DNA of 5,477 bases, taken from contig JAMOAF010000172.1 in NCBI GenBank assembly GCA_023621895.1, forward strand, positions 1 to 5,477, read 5' to 3'. The DNA comes from Planctomycetota bacterium (GTDB taxonomy: Bacteria; Planctomycetota; Planctomycetia; Pirellulales; Thermoguttaceae). Below the pieces are notes generated by a model that saw nothing but the letters and a program-made list of their open reading frames with translations, was not told where the DNA came from and did no database searches. This document shows positions 5,471 through 5,477 of the stretch, piece after piece. The translations under genes and the position numbers were made by a program. Every line of letters begins with the position of its first letter. Positions within the stretch are counted from its first letter, which is position 1.

Positions 5471-5476
5471 GAGGAG
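5471..5476 (+). promoter_or_regulatory. Shine-Dalgarno sequence of the next gene
   Basis: GAGGAG at the very end of the window, about 60 bases downstream of the inferred transcription start. It predicts a start codon roughly 5-10 bases past the right edge. Only the leader is visible, so nothing can be said about the product. Confidence 0.45.
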
Positions 5477-5477
5477 C

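Overview
This window is GC-rich DNA from a bacterium with a double-membrane envelope. The gene content (a MacA/MacB-type adaptor and permease, a secreted SYLF-domain protein, a bacterial SUFU-domain protein and a decayed REP-associated Y1 transposase), together with -10 boxes of the form TAGAAT, suggests a planctomycete, perhaps Pirellulales-like. That placement rests on remembered family resemblance, not on a search.

Layout, left to right. Positions 1-141 hold the 3' end of an unrecognised + strand gene. Positions 146-424 are a small mobile-element remnant. It has a perfect 22-bp terminal inverted repeat at each end and, between them, the first and last codons of an IS200-like (Y1, RAYT-type) transposase whose catalytic middle is gone. 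Next come three genes on the - strand, transcribed right to left: a MacA-like membrane-fusion/adaptor protein (4251 to 2995), a MacB/FtsX-type ABC permease (2948 to 1701), and a secreted SYLF-domain protein (1536 to 484). The last has its own consensus-like promoter. A divergent control region (about 4252-4522) separates the adaptor from a + strand SUFU-domain gene (4523-5260). The final 217 bases carry a good + strand promoter and a Shine-Dalgarno sequence that serve a gene starting just past the right edge.

How the genes fit together. The adaptor and permease are almost certainly one operon and should form the periplasmic and inner-membrane parts of a tripartite ABC efflux or envelope-transport machine. 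No ATP-binding subunit is encoded between or beside them, although the permease keeps its coupling region, so a cognate ATPase should be encoded elsewhere. The SYLF protein is probably exported to the periplasm or envelope and may bind lipid; a link to the transporter is only suggested by position. The SUFU-domain protein is cytosolic or membrane-adjacent and of unknown function.

I see no convincing new multigene system. The points most worth a second look are the transposase-derived element, the adaptor-permease pair without an ATPase, and the unusual extensions on the adaptor, SYLF and SUFU proteins.
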